This document shows positions 48,445 through 58,116 of a DNA stretch of 64,000 nt, piece after piece (position 1 is the stretch's first letter; each line of letters opens with the position of its first letter). Origin of the DNA: Streptomyces sp. MST-110588 (lineage in GTDB: Bacteria; Actinomycetota; Actinomycetes; Streptomycetales; Streptomycetaceae); NCBI RefSeq assembly GCF_022695595.1, contig NZ_CP074380.1:6454001-6518000 (forward strand), read 5' to 3'. The notes below the pieces were generated by a model, which did not search any database, was not told the DNA's origin, and worked only from the letters and a program-made list of their open reading frames with translations. Made by a program: the position numbers and the translations under genes.

Positions 48445-50523
48445 TCAGCGCGTGGCTGCCGCGAGCGATTCCTTGGCGGCGGCGGTGACCGCGTCGGCGG
48501 TGAAACCGAACTCGCGGAAGAGGACCTTGGCGTCCGCCGAGGCACCGAAGTGCTCCAGCGAGACGATCCGGCCCGCCGAACCGACGTAGCGGTGCCAGGT
48601 CAGACCGATGCCCGCCTCCACGGCCACCCGGGCCTGGACGGCCGGCGGCAGCACGCTGTCGCGGTACCCCTGGTCCTGCTCCTCGAACCACTCCACCGAC
48701 GGCATCGAGACCACCCGGGCCGGGATGCCCTGTGCCTGGAGCTGCTCGCGCGCCTCGACGGCGAGCTGCACCTCGGAGCCGGTGCCGATCAGGATGACCT
48801 GCGGCTCGCCGCCCTCGGCCTCCTTGAGGACGTAACCGCCCTTGGCGGCGTCCGGGTTGAGCTCGTACGTCGGGACGCCCTGGCGGGTCAGCGCCAGGCC
48901 GTGCGGCGCGGGCTTGGTCGCGTGCCGCTTGAGGATCTCTGCCCAGGCGATCGCGGTCTCATTCGCGTCGGCCGGGCGCACGATGTTCAGGCCCGGGATG
49001 GCGCGCAGCGAGGCCAGGTGCTCGACCGGCTGGTGGGTCGGGCCGTCCTCGCCCAGGCCGATGGAGTCGTGCGTCCACACGTACGTCACCGGGAGCTGCA
49101 TCAGCGCGGCCAGGCGCACGGAGGGCCGCATGTAGTCGGAGAACACCAGGAAGGTGCCGCCGTAGATGCGGGTGTTGCCGTGCAGCGCGATGCCGTTCAT
49201 CGTCGCGCCCATGGCGTGCTCACGGATGCCGTAGTGGACCGTACGGCCGTACGGGTCCGCCTCCGGCAGCGGGTTGCCCGCCGGCAGGAACGAGGACGTC
49301 TTGTCGATCGTGGTGTTGTTCGAGCCGGCCAGGTCGGCGGAGCCACCCCACAGCTCGGGGATCTCCGCGCCCAGCGCCTGGAGGACCTTGCCGGAGGCCG
49401 CACGGGTGGCGACGGCCTTGCCGGTCTCGAAGCAGGGCAGCGCCTTCTCCCAGCCCTCCGGCAGGTCGCCCGCCTGCACACGGTCGAAGGCGGCGGCGCG
49501 CTCGGGGTTGGCGGCGCGCCACTCGGCGAAGGACTTCTCCCACTCGGCGCGCACCGCACGACCCCGGTCGCCGGCGGCACGGGTGTGCGCCAGGACCTCC
49601 TCGGAGACCTCGAAGGACTTCTCCGGGTCGAAGCCCAGCACCTTCTTGGTCGCCGCGACCTCATCGTCACCCAGCGCCGAGCCGTGTGCGGCCTCGGTGT
49701 TCTGGGCGTTGGGGGCCGGCCAGGCGATGATGGAGCGGGCCGCGATGAAGGAGGGGCGCTCGGTCTCGGCCTGCGCCGCCTTCAGGGCCTTGGCCAGACC
49801 CACCGGGTCCAGGTCGCCGTTGGGCAACTGCGCCACGCGCTGGACGTGCCAGCCGTACGCCTCGTACCGCTTGAGGGTGTCCTCGGAGACGGCGGTCTCG
49901 GTGTCGCCCTCGATGGAGATGTGGTTGTCGTCCCACAGCATGACGAGGTTGCCGAGCTTCTGGTGGCCCGCCAGGGAGGACGCCTCGGCCGCGACGCCTT
50001 CCTGGAGGCAGCCGTCACCGGCGATGACCCAGATGGTGTGGTCGAAGGGGGAGGTGCCGGGGGCCGCCTCCGGGTCGAACAGACCGCGCTCGTAGCGGGC
50101 GGCCATGGCCATACCGACGGCGTTGGCCACACCCTGGCCCAGCGGGCCGGTGGTGGTCTCCACGCCGACCGTGTGCCCGTACTCCGGGTGGCCCGGGGTC
50201 TTGGAGCCCCAGGTGCGGAAGGACTTCAGATCGTCCAGCTCCAGGCCGTAGCCGGCCAGGTAGAGCTGGATGTAGAGGGTCAGGCTGGAGTGGCCCGCGG
50301 AGAGGACGAACCGGTCGCGGCCGGCCCACTTCGCATCCGCCGGATCGTGCCGCATCAGCTTCTGGAAGAGCAGGTAGGCGGCGGGCGCGAGGCTCATGGC
50401 CGTACCCGGATGGCCGTTACCGACCTTCTGCACGGAATCCATGGCCAGGACGCGGACGGTATCTACGGCCCGCTGGTCCAGTTCGGTCCACTCGAGGTCT
50501 GTGGTGGTCGGCTTGGTGCTCAC
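48445..50523 (-). CDS. tkt: Transketolase
   Basis: A thiamine diphosphate enzyme of 692 residues and the first gene of the pentose phosphate operon. The start is a GTG. Markers are [24 protein letters not shown] at the N-terminus, the cofactor motif [35 protein letters not shown], and [19 protein letters not shown] with the catalytic Glu. The C-terminal domain has [16 protein letters not shown]. It transfers two-carbon units, feeding gap and the transaldolase reaction. Confidence 0.97.
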   Translation of the reverse strand: MSTKPTTTDLEWTELDQRAVDTVRVLAMDSVQKVGNGHPGTAMSLAPAAYLLFQKLMRHDPADAKWAGRDRFVLSAGHSSLTLYIQLYLAGYGLELDDLKSFRTWGSKTPGHPEYGHTVGVETTTGPLGQGVANAVGMAMAARYERGLFDPEAAPGTSPFDHTIWVIAGDGCLQEGVAAEASSLAGHQKLGNLVMLWDDNHISIEGDTETAVSEDTLKRYEAYGWHVQRVAQLPNGDLDPVGLAKALKAAQAETERPSFIAARSIIAWPAPNAQNTEAAHGSALGDDEVAATKKVLGFDPEKSFEVSEEVLAHTRAAGDRGRAVRAEWEKSFAEWRAANPERAAAFDRVQAGDLPEGWEKALPCFETGKAVATRAASGKVLQALGAEIPELWGGSADLAGSNNTTIDKTSSFLPAGNPLPEADPYGRTVHYGIREHAMGATMNGIALHGNTRIYGGTFLVFSDYMRPSVRLAALMQLPVTYVWTHDSIGLGEDGPTHQPVEHLASLRAIPGLNIVRPADANETAIAWAEILKRHATKPAPHGLALTRQGVPTYELNPDAAKGGYVLKEAEGGEPQVILIGTGSEVQLAVEAREQLQAQGIPARVVSMPSVEWFEEQDQGYRDSVLPPAVQARVAVEAGIGLTWHRYVGSAGRIVSLEHFGASADAKVLFREFGFTADAVTAAAKESLAAATR

Positions 50524-51006
50524 CCTGAGTCAGGGCTCCTCTCCACATGTCGAATGCCGGGGACGGTATGTCCGCCGGGCGTTGTCGAGCCTACCCCCGC
50601 GGGAGCGTGCATCTTTTCGACTTCCGTCGACGGGTGTCGCGGTAAAAACTCGACGCTTTGGGCAACCAAATCCGGACTTGAATCATTCCCCGTCCGGCGT
50701 ACGGCGCTCCTGTGGCCGCCGTGGTTCCAGGTTGCCGGGCGGCGTACGCCTTCGCCTCTTGAACGGCCACGCCGCCTCGTGAACATGTGCGGAACACGCG
50801 GGGAACGCAACCGGCCCGCATCCCGGCCGCCGCCCCGCTCCCGGCGGCGGTAGCGGCCCAACACGACCCACCCCCACGAAGGACGCCGTATGGCCAACGT
50901 CTAAAGTGGCGTGGTACGTGCAAGCCCCGTCCGGTCACAACCGCCGGAGGTGCTTGCTGGCCTTATTTCGCGGCGGAAGCCGCTGACGTTACTTCCAGGG
51001 GTGTGC
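50524..51006. other. Divergent promoter region between tkt and ctaB
   Basis: No gene is supported in these 483 bases. It should hold the promoters for the tkt operon and for ctaB. The ctaB-proximal 100 bases include TAAAGT at 50902-50907, a possible -10 element, and a frame open to the left that lacks CtaB homology. No convincing operator was found. Confidence 0.5.
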
Positions 51007-51963
51007 GTGACGGCCGTCGAATCCCGTCCTGCGGGGGCTCTAGCAGCTCAGAGCCCTGGAGGCCCTGGTCACCGGCCGTTCGGGGCCCGGGTCAAGGCGT
51101 TCGTCGCGCTGACCAAACCGCGGGTCATCGAACTGCTTCTGATGACGACGGTGCCGGTGATGTTCCTGGCCGCCGGCGGCGTCCCCGACCTGTGGCTCGT
51201 GCTGGCCACCTGCATCGGCGGCTACCTCTCGGCGGGCGGTGCGGCGGCGTACAACATGTACATCGACCGTGACATCGACGCGCTGATGGACCGTACGTCC
51301 CAAAGGCCCCTGGTCACCGGCATGGTCTCGCCCCGCGAGTGCCTGGTCTTCGCCACCGCGCTCGCCGTGGGCTCCACGGCCTGGTTCTGGTTCCTGGTCA
51401 ACCCGCTCTCGGCGATGCTCTCGCTCGGTGCGCTGCTCTTCTACGTCGTCGTCTACACGATGATCCTCAAGCGGCGCACCGCCCAGAACATCGTCTGGGG
51501 CGGCATCGCGGGCTGTATGCCGGTCTTCATCGGCTGGTCCGCGGTCACCAACACCGTCTCCTGGGCCTCGGCCGTCCTCTTCCTCGTCATCTTCTTCTGG
51601 ACGCCGCCGCACTACTGGCCGCTGTCGATGAAGGCCAAGGACGACTACGAGCGGGTCGGCGTGCCGATGCTGCCGGTCATCGCGGGCAACAAGGCGGTCG
51701 CACGGCAGATCGTCCTCTACAGCTGGGTGATGGTCGCCGTCTCGCTGCTGCTCCAGCCGCTGGGGTACACGGGCTGGTTCTACACGCTGGTCGCGGTGGC
51801 CTGCGGCGCCTTCTGGCTCAAGGAGGCGCACGCCCTCCAGGCCCGAGCCAAGGCCGGGATCACAGGCCCCAAGCTCAAGGAGATGCGTCTGTTCCACTGG
51901 TCCATCACCTATGTGTCGCTGCTCTTCGTCGCCATCGCGGTGGACCCCTTCCTGCACTGGTAG
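51007..51963 (+). CDS. ctaB: Heme O synthase (protoheme IX farnesyltransferase)
   Basis: A membrane prenyltransferase of 318 residues that adds farnesyl to heme B for cytochrome oxidase. The GTG at 51007 ([10 protein letters not shown]) or at 51001 is likely. About nine membrane helices are seen. The two Asp-rich sites are intact: [23 protein letters not shown] for diphosphate binding and [39 protein letters not shown] opens the domain. ctaA, the next step, is encoded 2 kb downstream on the other strand. A compound hairpin follows. Confidence 0.95.
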   Translation: MTAVESRPAGALAAQSPGGPGHRPFGARVKAFVALTKPRVIELLLMTTVPVMFLAAGGVPDLWLVLATCIGGYLSAGGAAAYNMYIDRDIDALMDRTSQRPLVTGMVSPRECLVFATALAVGSTAWFWFLVNPLSAMLSLGALLFYVVVYTMILKRRTAQNIVWGGIAGCMPVFIGWSAVTNTVSWASAVLFLVIFFWTPPHYWPLSMKAKDDYERVGVPMLPVIAGNKAVARQIVLYSWVMVAVSLLLQPLGYTGWFYTLVAVACGAFWLKEAHALQARAKAGITGPKLKEMRLFHWSITYVSLLFVAIAVDPFLHW

Positions 51964-51990
51964 CGGCGCTCGCTCCCTACGGCTCCCCGG

Positions 51991-52023
51991 CGCCGGCCCG
52001 ACGCGCATCGCGTAGGGCCGGCG
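51991..52023 (+). terminator. Hairpin terminator after ctaB
   Basis: CGCCGGCCC (51991-51999) pairs with GGGCCGGCG (52015-52023), and the enclosed ACGCG/CGCGT extends the stem. It lies 28 bases after the ctaB stop. Confidence 0.8.
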
Positions 52024-52158
52024 TTCGGCTTTCACGCGGTCCCATGTGTCCAGGCCTTCCGGACTACGGGTTCCCGGTGCCCGGCCGTGTACGGGTCCCC
52101 GCCCAGTTGCGGCCGGGTCCCCTTCCTCCGCTGATTACCGGCGGGTAGCATCCTGGTC

Positions 52159-52569
52159 ATGGCAGACATCAAGCAAGCGGACGGGCAGGCGCCGGCGGCC
52201 GACGGTGCGGCACAGGAGGCTGCGGGCGCGGCGGGGACGGCGGGGACGGCGGGGGCCGACAAGCGGGCCGAGCGGGAAGCGGCCCGGCTCGCCAAGAAGG
52301 TCCACGCCTTCGCGGCCTCGCACGGCGGCGCCGAGGGCCAGCTCGCGCACATCGGCCGCGGCCGGACCCGGATCGCGCTCGTCGGCTCCGACGGCGAATG
52401 GGGCAACCTCGTCGCGAACTCCTACGGCGCTGCCGAGGGCGCCGTCCGCAAGGCCGGGGTCGAACTGCGCGAGGACTTCGACGGCGAGATGGCGGCCAAG
52501 GTCCGCACCGGCCCGTACGAGTGGTCCAGGATGGCCGGCCTCCAGATCGGCGGGCCCGCCAACACCTGA
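52159..52569 (+). CDS. Conserved hypothetical protein
   Basis: A 136-residue soluble protein I cannot name. The first 35 residues are Ala/Gly-rich and probably disordered; a charged helix (DKRAEREAARLAKKVHAFAASHGG) follows. A compact alpha/beta part then reads QLAHIGRGRTRIALVGSDGEWGNLVANSYGAAEGAVRKAGVELREDFDGEMAAKVRTGPYEWSRMAGLQIGG. The well-formed C-terminal part and position beside ctaB suggest a conserved actinobacterial gene. No catalytic motif is recognised. Confidence 0.7.
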   Translation: MADIKQADGQAPAADGAAQEAAGAAGTAGTAGADKRAEREAARLAKKVHAFAASHGGAEGQLAHIGRGRTRIALVGSDGEWGNLVANSYGAAEGAVRKAGVELREDFDGEMAAKVRTGPYEWSRMAGLQIGGPANT

Positions 52570-52756
52570 TGAGCGGCGCGGTGGCGGTGGCCGGGCCCAA
52601 GGCGCCCGGGGGTTCGTCCGTGGTGACCGGCAGAGCCGGGGCTTCCGCTTGTGAGGACGGGGCCGGGCCCGATAACCGAAGAGCCCTTCGTCCGTTAAGC
52701 ACACCGAAGGCGGCCTCCGTGCCGCCCCGGGGGCGCGTGGCGAGGAGGTCCGGACG

Positions 52757-54001
52757 ATGACCGGACGGGTGCTGTTCAACGGTCCTGCGGGCCTTGCCGG
52801 TTCTGCTGGTCCTATCGGTTCCGCCGGTCCGGTGGGCCATGCCGGTCCGGGCGGCGGTGCCGGTCTCCTGGAGCTGGTCGATCAGCACAGCCTCGGAGCC
52901 TTTCACGGCGAACTGGGCCTGGGCTCCTTCGAGAGCCACCTGGCCGCCGCCGGTGGCGCCCGGGGCCCGGCACCGTACGGCACGTCCGCCTTCGACACCT
53001 GGACGGGCCTGGGTGTGCGCCGCTGGTGCCCGCCCCTGCTCGGCCTGGAGCCGCACTGCCCGCCGGCCCGCTACCTCGCCCGGCGCCGGGAGCTGGGGGC
53101 CTACCGGGCGGGCCGCCTTCTGCTGCGCGGTGCCGGCATCGGTACGTTCCTGCTGGAGACCGGCGCGCAGGGCGGCCCGGCCCCGGGCGCCGGTCCCACC
53201 ATGGCCGACGGTCCCGCCGTGGCCGCTGCCGCGGATCCGGTCGCCCACCTCTCCTCGTCCCCCGAGCTGACCACCGCCTCCGAGCTGGCCGCCGCCGCGG
53301 AGGGGCGCGTCCATGAGGTGGTGCGGCTGGAGTCGCTGGCCGAACAGGCCGCCGACACCGCCGCGAGCGTCGACGCCTTCCTGGGGCACCTGGCCGAGGA
53401 CCTCTACGCGGCGGCGCAGTACGCCACCGCCTTCGCCGTCGGCGTCACGTACTGCGACGGCCTGGCCCCGGGCGCCGGAGAGGTGCGCCGCGCCGCCGGG
53501 CGCTGGCTGGGCGCCCGCAGGCCGGGCCGGCGGCTCGGCGAGCCCGTACTCCTGCGGCATCTGCTGTGGAACGCGGTGGGCACCGGCCTGCCCGTACAAC
53601 TGCACTGCCGCGACCCGAGGCCGCTGGCCCGCTTCCTGGCGGCCACGGCCGGGCTCGGTACGGACCTGGTGCTGCTGCCCGGGGAGCCCCACCACGTACG
53701 GGCCGCGCATCTGGCCGCCGTCCATCCGCACGTCTACGCGGACGCCGGGCCGCGGCCCGAGGAGACCCTCGCCCGGGCGCCGTTCGGCAAGCTGCTGTTC
53801 TCCACGGGCGCCCGGGGGCTGCCCGAGCTGTATGTGACGGGCGCGCGGTTCTTCCTGCGGGCCGTGCGGCAGGTGGTGGGAGAGTGGGCCGAGGAGGGGA
53901 TGTGCGGGCGGGCGGACGCGCGGCGGATCACCGCGATGATCGCGTCCGGGACCGCCCGGCGGATCTACCGGCTGGAGGCGGAGGTGCCGGCCGCCGGCTG
54001 A
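52757..54001 (+). CDS. Amidohydrolase family protein (FluG/amidohydrolase_2-like)
   Basis: A 414-residue protein. The first 40 residues are a Gly/Ala/Pro repeat (GPAGLAGSAGPIGSAGPVGHAGPGG), low complexity and outside the fold. A TIM-barrel hydrolase then begins LLELVDQHSLGAFHGELGLGSFESHL, with LLRGAGIGTFLLETG. Later strands read LPVQLHCRDPRPLARFLA, HPHVYADAGP and APFGKLLFSTGARGLPELYVTGARFF, the pattern of amidohydrolase_2 proteins. The usual N-terminal metal HxH is replaced by a less clear DQHSLG, so metal dependence is uncertain. Its 3' end overlaps the convergent ctaA by 37 bases. Confidence 0.75.
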   Translation: MTGRVLFNGPAGLAGSAGPIGSAGPVGHAGPGGGAGLLELVDQHSLGAFHGELGLGSFESHLAAAGGARGPAPYGTSAFDTWTGLGVRRWCPPLLGLEPHCPPARYLARRRELGAYRAGRLLLRGAGIGTFLLETGAQGGPAPGAGPTMADGPAVAAAADPVAHLSSSPELTTASELAAAAEGRVHEVVRLESLAEQAADTAASVDAFLGHLAEDLYAAAQYATAFAVGVTYCDGLAPGAGEVRRAAGRWLGARRPGRRLGEPVLLRHLLWNAVGTGLPVQLHCRDPRPLARFLAATAGLGTDLVLLPGEPHHVRAAHLAAVHPHVYADAGPRPEETLARAPFGKLLFSTGARGLPELYVTGARFFLRAVRQVVGEWAEEGMCGRADARRITAMIASGTARRIYRLEAEVPAAG

Positions 54002-55101
54002 GCCTTGGACGCCGGCTGCTTCCTGGACGCCGGCTGCTTCTTGGACACCTGGGACGTCTTGGACTTCTGGGACGCCGCCGCCCCGGTGCCGGCGGAGGTG
54101 CCGGCCGAAGCCGTCTCCCCGTCCGCCGGGGCGGGCAGTACCGCTTCCGCCTGGCCCGGCGCCTGCGCGTCCGATTCCGGCAGCGGGCCGCGGTCACGCA
54201 GCGACAGGTGGACCCGCAGCACGCAGATCCACACCAGTGTCGAGCCCAGCATGTGCAGGCCGATGACGATCTCCGGCAAGCCCGTGAAGTACTGGACGTA
54301 GCCGATGACGCCCTGGAACGCGAGGCAGCCGAACAGTTCCAGCACGGTGCGGCGGGAGGCGGCCGGCGCCTTGACGGCGCGCAGCGTGAACCACAGGGCG
54401 ACGGACAGGCCGACGACGATGTAGACGAAGTCGACGTGGAGCTGGGTGATCTCGCGCCAGTCCACCGGGATGCGGTCCACCTTCTTGGCGTCGCCCGCGT
54501 GCGGGCCCGCGCCGGTGACGACCGTGCCGATGACGGTCAGCGCGCCGGTGGCCAGCACCAGCAGCCCGGCGAGCTGGCGCACCGGCCGGGCGACCAGGTC
54601 CCGCGGCTCCTCGTCCCCCTCCGCGGCCCGCCGCCAGGCCAGTACGGAGACCGTGAGCAGGGAGGTGGACAGGAGGAAGTGCGCGGCGACGAGGTAGGGG
54701 TTCAGGCCGGTCAGGACGACGAGGCCGCCCCAGACCGCGTTGCCCATGACGACCCAGAACTGCGCCCAGCCGAGCCGGGTGAGCGAGCGGCGCCGGGGCG
54801 CGCGGGCGCGGGCGGCGATGATGAACAGCCCGATGAAGGCGCACAGCACGTAGGTCAGCAGCCGGTTGCCGAACTCGATCAGGCCGTTGATGCCCATCGC
54901 GGCCGTCGGCGTCAGGCTGTCCGGGGTGCACCGGGGCCAGGTGGAGCAGCCCAGACCCGACTGGGTGAGCCGGACGGCGCCGCCCGTCACGACGATGACG
55001 ACGGACATCACGACGCAGGCCAGCGCGGCCCGTCGCACCAGGCGCGCGGACGGCTGCCAGCGGCGGGCGATCCACTCAAGGGGGTTCAACGTGTTCGGCA
55101 C
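53965..55101 (-). CDS. ctaA: Heme A synthase
   Basis: A membrane enzyme of 378 residues that oxidises the methyl group of heme O to give heme A. About eight helices are predicted. The extracytoplasmic cysteine pair is in QSGLGCSTWPRCTPDSL, preceded by VTGGAVRLT. Conserved helices carry INGLIEFGNRLLTYVL, TQLHVDFVYIVVGLSVAL and VIGLHMLGSTLVWICVL, with heme-ligand histidines in the last two. The final 60 residues form a Ser/Lys/Pro-rich cytoplasmic tail (SQKSKTSQVSKKQP) beyond the usual end. It completes the heme pathway with ctaB. Confidence 0.93.
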   Translation of the reverse strand: MPNTLNPLEWIARRWQPSARLVRRAALACVVMSVVIVVTGGAVRLTQSGLGCSTWPRCTPDSLTPTAAMGINGLIEFGNRLLTYVLCAFIGLFIIAARARAPRRRSLTRLGWAQFWVVMGNAVWGGLVVLTGLNPYLVAAHFLLSTSLLTVSVLAWRRAAEGDEEPRDLVARPVRQLAGLLVLATGALTVIGTVVTGAGPHAGDAKKVDRIPVDWREITQLHVDFVYIVVGLSVALWFTLRAVKAPAASRRTVLELFGCLAFQGVIGYVQYFTGLPEIVIGLHMLGSTLVWICVLRVHLSLRDRGPLPESDAQAPGQAEAVLPAPADGETASAGTSAGTGAAASQKSKTSQVSKKQPASRKQPASKAQPAAGTSASSR

Positions 55102-55149
55102 GGAGCCATCGTAGGCGGCAGCTTGTGCAAACTTTCACGAGGGGGGTGG

Positions 55150-55262
55150 TAGCGGCGGGCCCGGCCACCCCGTACGGAGCACCGGCCACCCCCGTACGGC
55201 GGGTCCCTCGGCCCTTACGGCGGGACCGGCCACCCCGTACAGCGGGACCGGCCGTCCCGTGA
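55150..55262. repeat. Degenerate tandem repeat between ctaA and ABC permease
   Basis: CCGGCCACCCCGTACGG and close variants recur about four times in the spacer upstream of ctaA. It may overlap the ABC operon terminator. Confidence 0.6.
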
Positions 55263-55274
55263 CGCCCGGACCGC

Positions 55275-56063
55275 TCACTCCCAGCGGAACCACTTCGCCG
55301 CGGCCCCCAGCCCCAGCACGGCCCATACGGCGAGGGTGCCCAGATCACCCCACGGCCGCCCCGCACCGTGCTGGAGGACGTCCCGCAGCCCGTCCGAGAG
55401 CGCCGCGATCGGCAGGAACTGGAGCACCTGCTGCGCCGCGTGCGGGAACTTCTCCAGCGGGACGACGACACCGCCGCCGACCAGCAGGAGCAGGAAGACC
55501 AGGTTGGCGGCGGCCAGCGTCACCTCGGCCTTGAGCGTCCCGGCCATCAGCAGCCCGAGGCCGGAGAAGGCCGCGGTGCCCAGGAGGAGCAGCGCCGCCA
55601 CCGACGCCGGGCTGCCGTGCGGGGACCAGCCGAGCGCCAGGGCCACCGCCGTGAGCAGCGCGATTTGAAGGACCTCGGTGACCAGCACCGAGCAGGTCTT
55701 GGCGGTCATCAGGGCCCAGCGCGGCAGCGGCGAGGCGCCCAGCCGCTTGAGCACGCCGTAGCGGCGTTCGAAGCCGGTGGCGATGGCCTGGCCGGTGAAG
55801 GCGGTGGACATCACGGCCAGCGCCAGGATGCCGGGCGCCATGAAGTCCACGGCTGCCCCCTTGCCGCCGGCGGTGCCGGTGGGCACCGAGACGATGTCCA
55901 CGGCGCTGAAGAGGACCAGCAGCAGCGTGGGGATGACGACCGTCAGCAGCAACTGCTCGCCGTTGCGCAGCAGCATCCTGGTCTCCAGGGCCGTCTGCGC
56001 GCGGATCATCTTCGGGAGCGGGGCCGCGCCCGGACGGGGGGTGAACGTGCCGGTGGCGGTCAT
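55275..56063 (-). CDS. ABC exporter permease (ABC-2 type)
   Basis: A 262-residue membrane protein with six hydrophobic helices. The ATG at 56063 overlaps the ATPase stop by four bases; an upstream extension is out of line with homology. The first helix block (QLLLTVVIPTLLLVLFSAVDI), FMAPGILALAVMSTAFTGQAIATGFERRYGVLKRLGASPLPRW and the QVLQFLPIAALSDGLRDVLQHG end are typical of ABC-2 permeases. It forms a two-component exporter with the upstream ATPase. Its location between ctaA and sufR is probably conserved in the genus, but the substrate is unknown. Confidence 0.9.
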   Translation of the reverse strand: MTATGTFTPRPGAAPLPKMIRAQTALETRMLLRNGEQLLLTVVIPTLLLVLFSAVDIVSVPTGTAGGKGAAVDFMAPGILALAVMSTAFTGQAIATGFERRYGVLKRLGASPLPRWALMTAKTCSVLVTEVLQIALLTAVALALGWSPHGSPASVAALLLLGTAAFSGLGLLMAGTLKAEVTLAAANLVFLLLLVGGGVVVPLEKFPHAAQQVLQFLPIAALSDGLRDVLQHGAGRPWGDLGTLAVWAVLGLGAAAKWFRWE

Positions 56064-57031
56064 GCCCGCAGCTCCTTGCCGGTGAGTTCCAGGAAGACGT
56101 CCTCCAGGGTGTGCCGCTCCACCGCTATGGCGTCCGGCATCACGCCGTTCTGCGCGCACCAGGAGGCGACGGTGGCCAGCAACTGCGGGTCGATGTTCCC
56201 GTTGACGCGGTAGGTGCCGGGCGTCAGCTCGGCCGCGGCGGTGTCGGCGGGCAGCGCCTTGAGCAGCGAGGCCACGTCCAGACCGGGGCGGCCGGTGAAG
56301 CGCAGGGTGTTCTCGGCGCCGCCCTTGCACAGCTCCTCGGGGCTGCCCTGGGCGATGACCTTCCCGGCGTCGATGATCGCCACGTCGTCGGCGAGCTGTT
56401 CCGCCTCGTCCATGAAGTGCGTGGTCAGCACCACGCCGACGCCGTCGGCCCGCAGCTCGCGTACCAGGTCCCAGGTCGCGTGCCGGGCCTGCGGGTCCAG
56501 GCCGGCCGTGGGCTCGTCGAGGAAGACCAGTTCCGGGCGGCCGACGACGGCCATGGCCAGCGCCAGGCGCTGCTGCTGTCCGCCGGACAGCCGCCGGTAG
56601 CTCGTACGGCCGCAGCTCCCCAGCCCCAGGCGTTCCATGAGGAGGTCCACGTCGACGGGATGGGCGTGCAGGGAGGCGGTGTGCCGCAGCATCTCCTCCG
56701 CCCGGGCGCCCGCGTAGACGCCGCCGGACTGGAGCATCACCCCGACGCGGGAGCGCAGGGCGGCGGCGTCGGCGACCGGGTCCAGGCCCAGGACGCGTAC
56801 GGTGCCGGCGTCGGGGCGGCGGTAGCCCTCGCAGATCTCGATGGTGGTGGTCTTGCCGGCCCCGTTGGGGCCCAGGACGGCGGTGACCTGTCCGCGGGCG
56901 ACGGTCAGGTCCAGGCCGTCCACCGCGGTCTTGACGGGCCTGGTGCCGTATCGCTTGACCAGGCCGACGACCTCGACGGCAGGCCCTTGGCCAGGGGTTC
57001 GGGGGTCGCCCCCCGAGGAGGTGCTGCGCAT
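56060..57031 (-). CDS. ABC exporter ATP-binding protein (DrrA-like)
   Basis: An ATPase of 323 residues from the ATG at 57031; an earlier start 23 codons upstream is possible. All motifs are present: Walker A LGPNGAGKTTTIEI, Q-loop MLQSGGVY, signature LSGGQQQRLALAMA, Walker B LVFLDEPTAGLDPQ, and H-loop LTTHFMDEA. The C-terminal 90 residues match the DrrA-type regulatory extension, ending LEDVFLELTGKELRA. It is divergent from sufR and may share its promoter region, where a sequence like half an iron box lies. Confidence 0.92.
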   Translation of the reverse strand: MRSTSSGGDPRTPGQGPAVEVVGLVKRYGTRPVKTAVDGLDLTVARGQVTAVLGPNGAGKTTTIEICEGYRRPDAGTVRVLGLDPVADAAALRSRVGVMLQSGGVYAGARAEEMLRHTASLHAHPVDVDLLMERLGLGSCGRTSYRRLSGGQQQRLALAMAVVGRPELVFLDEPTAGLDPQARHATWDLVRELRADGVGVVLTTHFMDEAEQLADDVAIIDAGKVIAQGSPEELCKGGAENTLRFTGRPGLDVASLLKALPADTAAAELTPGTYRVNGNIDPQLLATVASWCAQNGVMPDAIAVERHTLEDVFLELTGKELRA

Positions 57032-57279
57032 GAGCGGCAGTCTACGAAGGGAGGGGCGGCGTGTGTCGGGTGGCCCGGGAAGCGCTGCCCGCAGATGCAC
57101 CGCCGCCCTTGGGGCCGCCCCGGCAGGCCATCGGGGAAGCCGCTTTCGCAGACGCCCCCGGAACCGGCGTCGGAAACATCTTCGAGGCGTCGGATTAGGT
57201 CACCCTTAGTGATCGAGGCCACCACACGTGATCCCGTCGGGGGTTGTCTCGCTCTGAGGAATTACGCAACAATGGCGTT

Positions 57280-58116
57280 GTGAAATACGCGAGCGAGGAT
57301 CTGGAAGGCACCGCGGCCGGTACGGCCGCCGGGTCCGCCGCGTCCGCGCCGAGCGGGCACGGCGCGCGGTCCGCTCCCGCGCCCGAGGCCGGTCCCGCCC
57401 ACGACGAACAGCGCGGCACCCGCAACCGCGTCGCCCGCTCCATCCTCGACCACGGTCCGTCCACCGCGGCCGAGCTGGCCATGCGCCTGGAGCTGACCCA
57501 GGCCGCCGTCCGCCGTCATCTGGACGCGCTGGCCGCCGAGGGCGTGGTCGAGCCCCGCGAGAAGCGGGTCTACGGCGCGCGCACGCGCGGTCGCCCCGCC
57601 AAGGTCTTCGCGCTCACGGACTGCGGGCGGGACGCCTTCGACCAGGCGTACGACAGCCTCGCCTCCGACGCGCTGCGCTGGATCGCGCAGGCCGCGGGCG
57701 GCGGGGAAATGGGCGAGGCCGCCGTCGCCGCCTTCGCCCGCGCCCGGATCGCCGCCCAGGCCGAGAGCTACCGGCAGGCCGTCGAGGCGGCGGCCCCGGA
57801 GAAGCGTGCCCAGGCCCTGGCTCAGGCATTGACCGCGGACGGGTACGCTGCTACGGCGCGTAGCGCACCGGTCGGTGAACAGCTCTGCCAGCACCACTGC
57901 CCGGTCGCCCATGTGGCCGAGCAGTTCCCGCAGCTCTGCGAGGCGGAGACCGAGGTCTTCTCTCGCCTGCTGGGCACCCACGTGCAGCGTCTTGCCACGA
58001 TCGCCCACGGCGATGGAGTGTGCACGACCTTCATCCCGAAGGCCGGCAGGACGGCCCCCAGTAACACCAAGACCACCACAGCATCTGCAAGCACGGCCGG
58101 GAGGAACCCCGCATGA
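57280..58116 (+). CDS. sufR: Fe-S cluster-sensing repressor SufR
   Basis: A 278-residue DeoR/ArsR-like winged-helix regulator at the head of the suf operon. The GTG at 57280 is the likely start. The HTH is [49 protein letters not shown]. The C-terminal cysteines needed to bind an Fe-S cluster are present: [24 protein letters not shown] and DGVCTTFIP. In relatives the cluster-bound form represses suf, so loss of the cluster raises Fe-S assembly. The stop overlaps sufB (ATGA). Confidence 0.93.
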   Translation: MKYASEDLEGTAAGTAAGSAASAPSGHGARSAPAPEAGPAHDEQRGTRNRVARSILDHGPSTAAELAMRLELTQAAVRRHLDALAAEGVVEPREKRVYGARTRGRPAKVFALTDCGRDAFDQAYDSLASDALRWIAQAAGGGEMGEAAVAAFARARIAAQAESYRQAVEAAAPEKRAQALAQALTADGYAATARSAPVGEQLCQHHCPVAHVAEQFPQLCEAETEVFSRLLGTHVQRLATIAHGDGVCTTFIPKAGRTAPSNTKTTTASASTAGRNPA

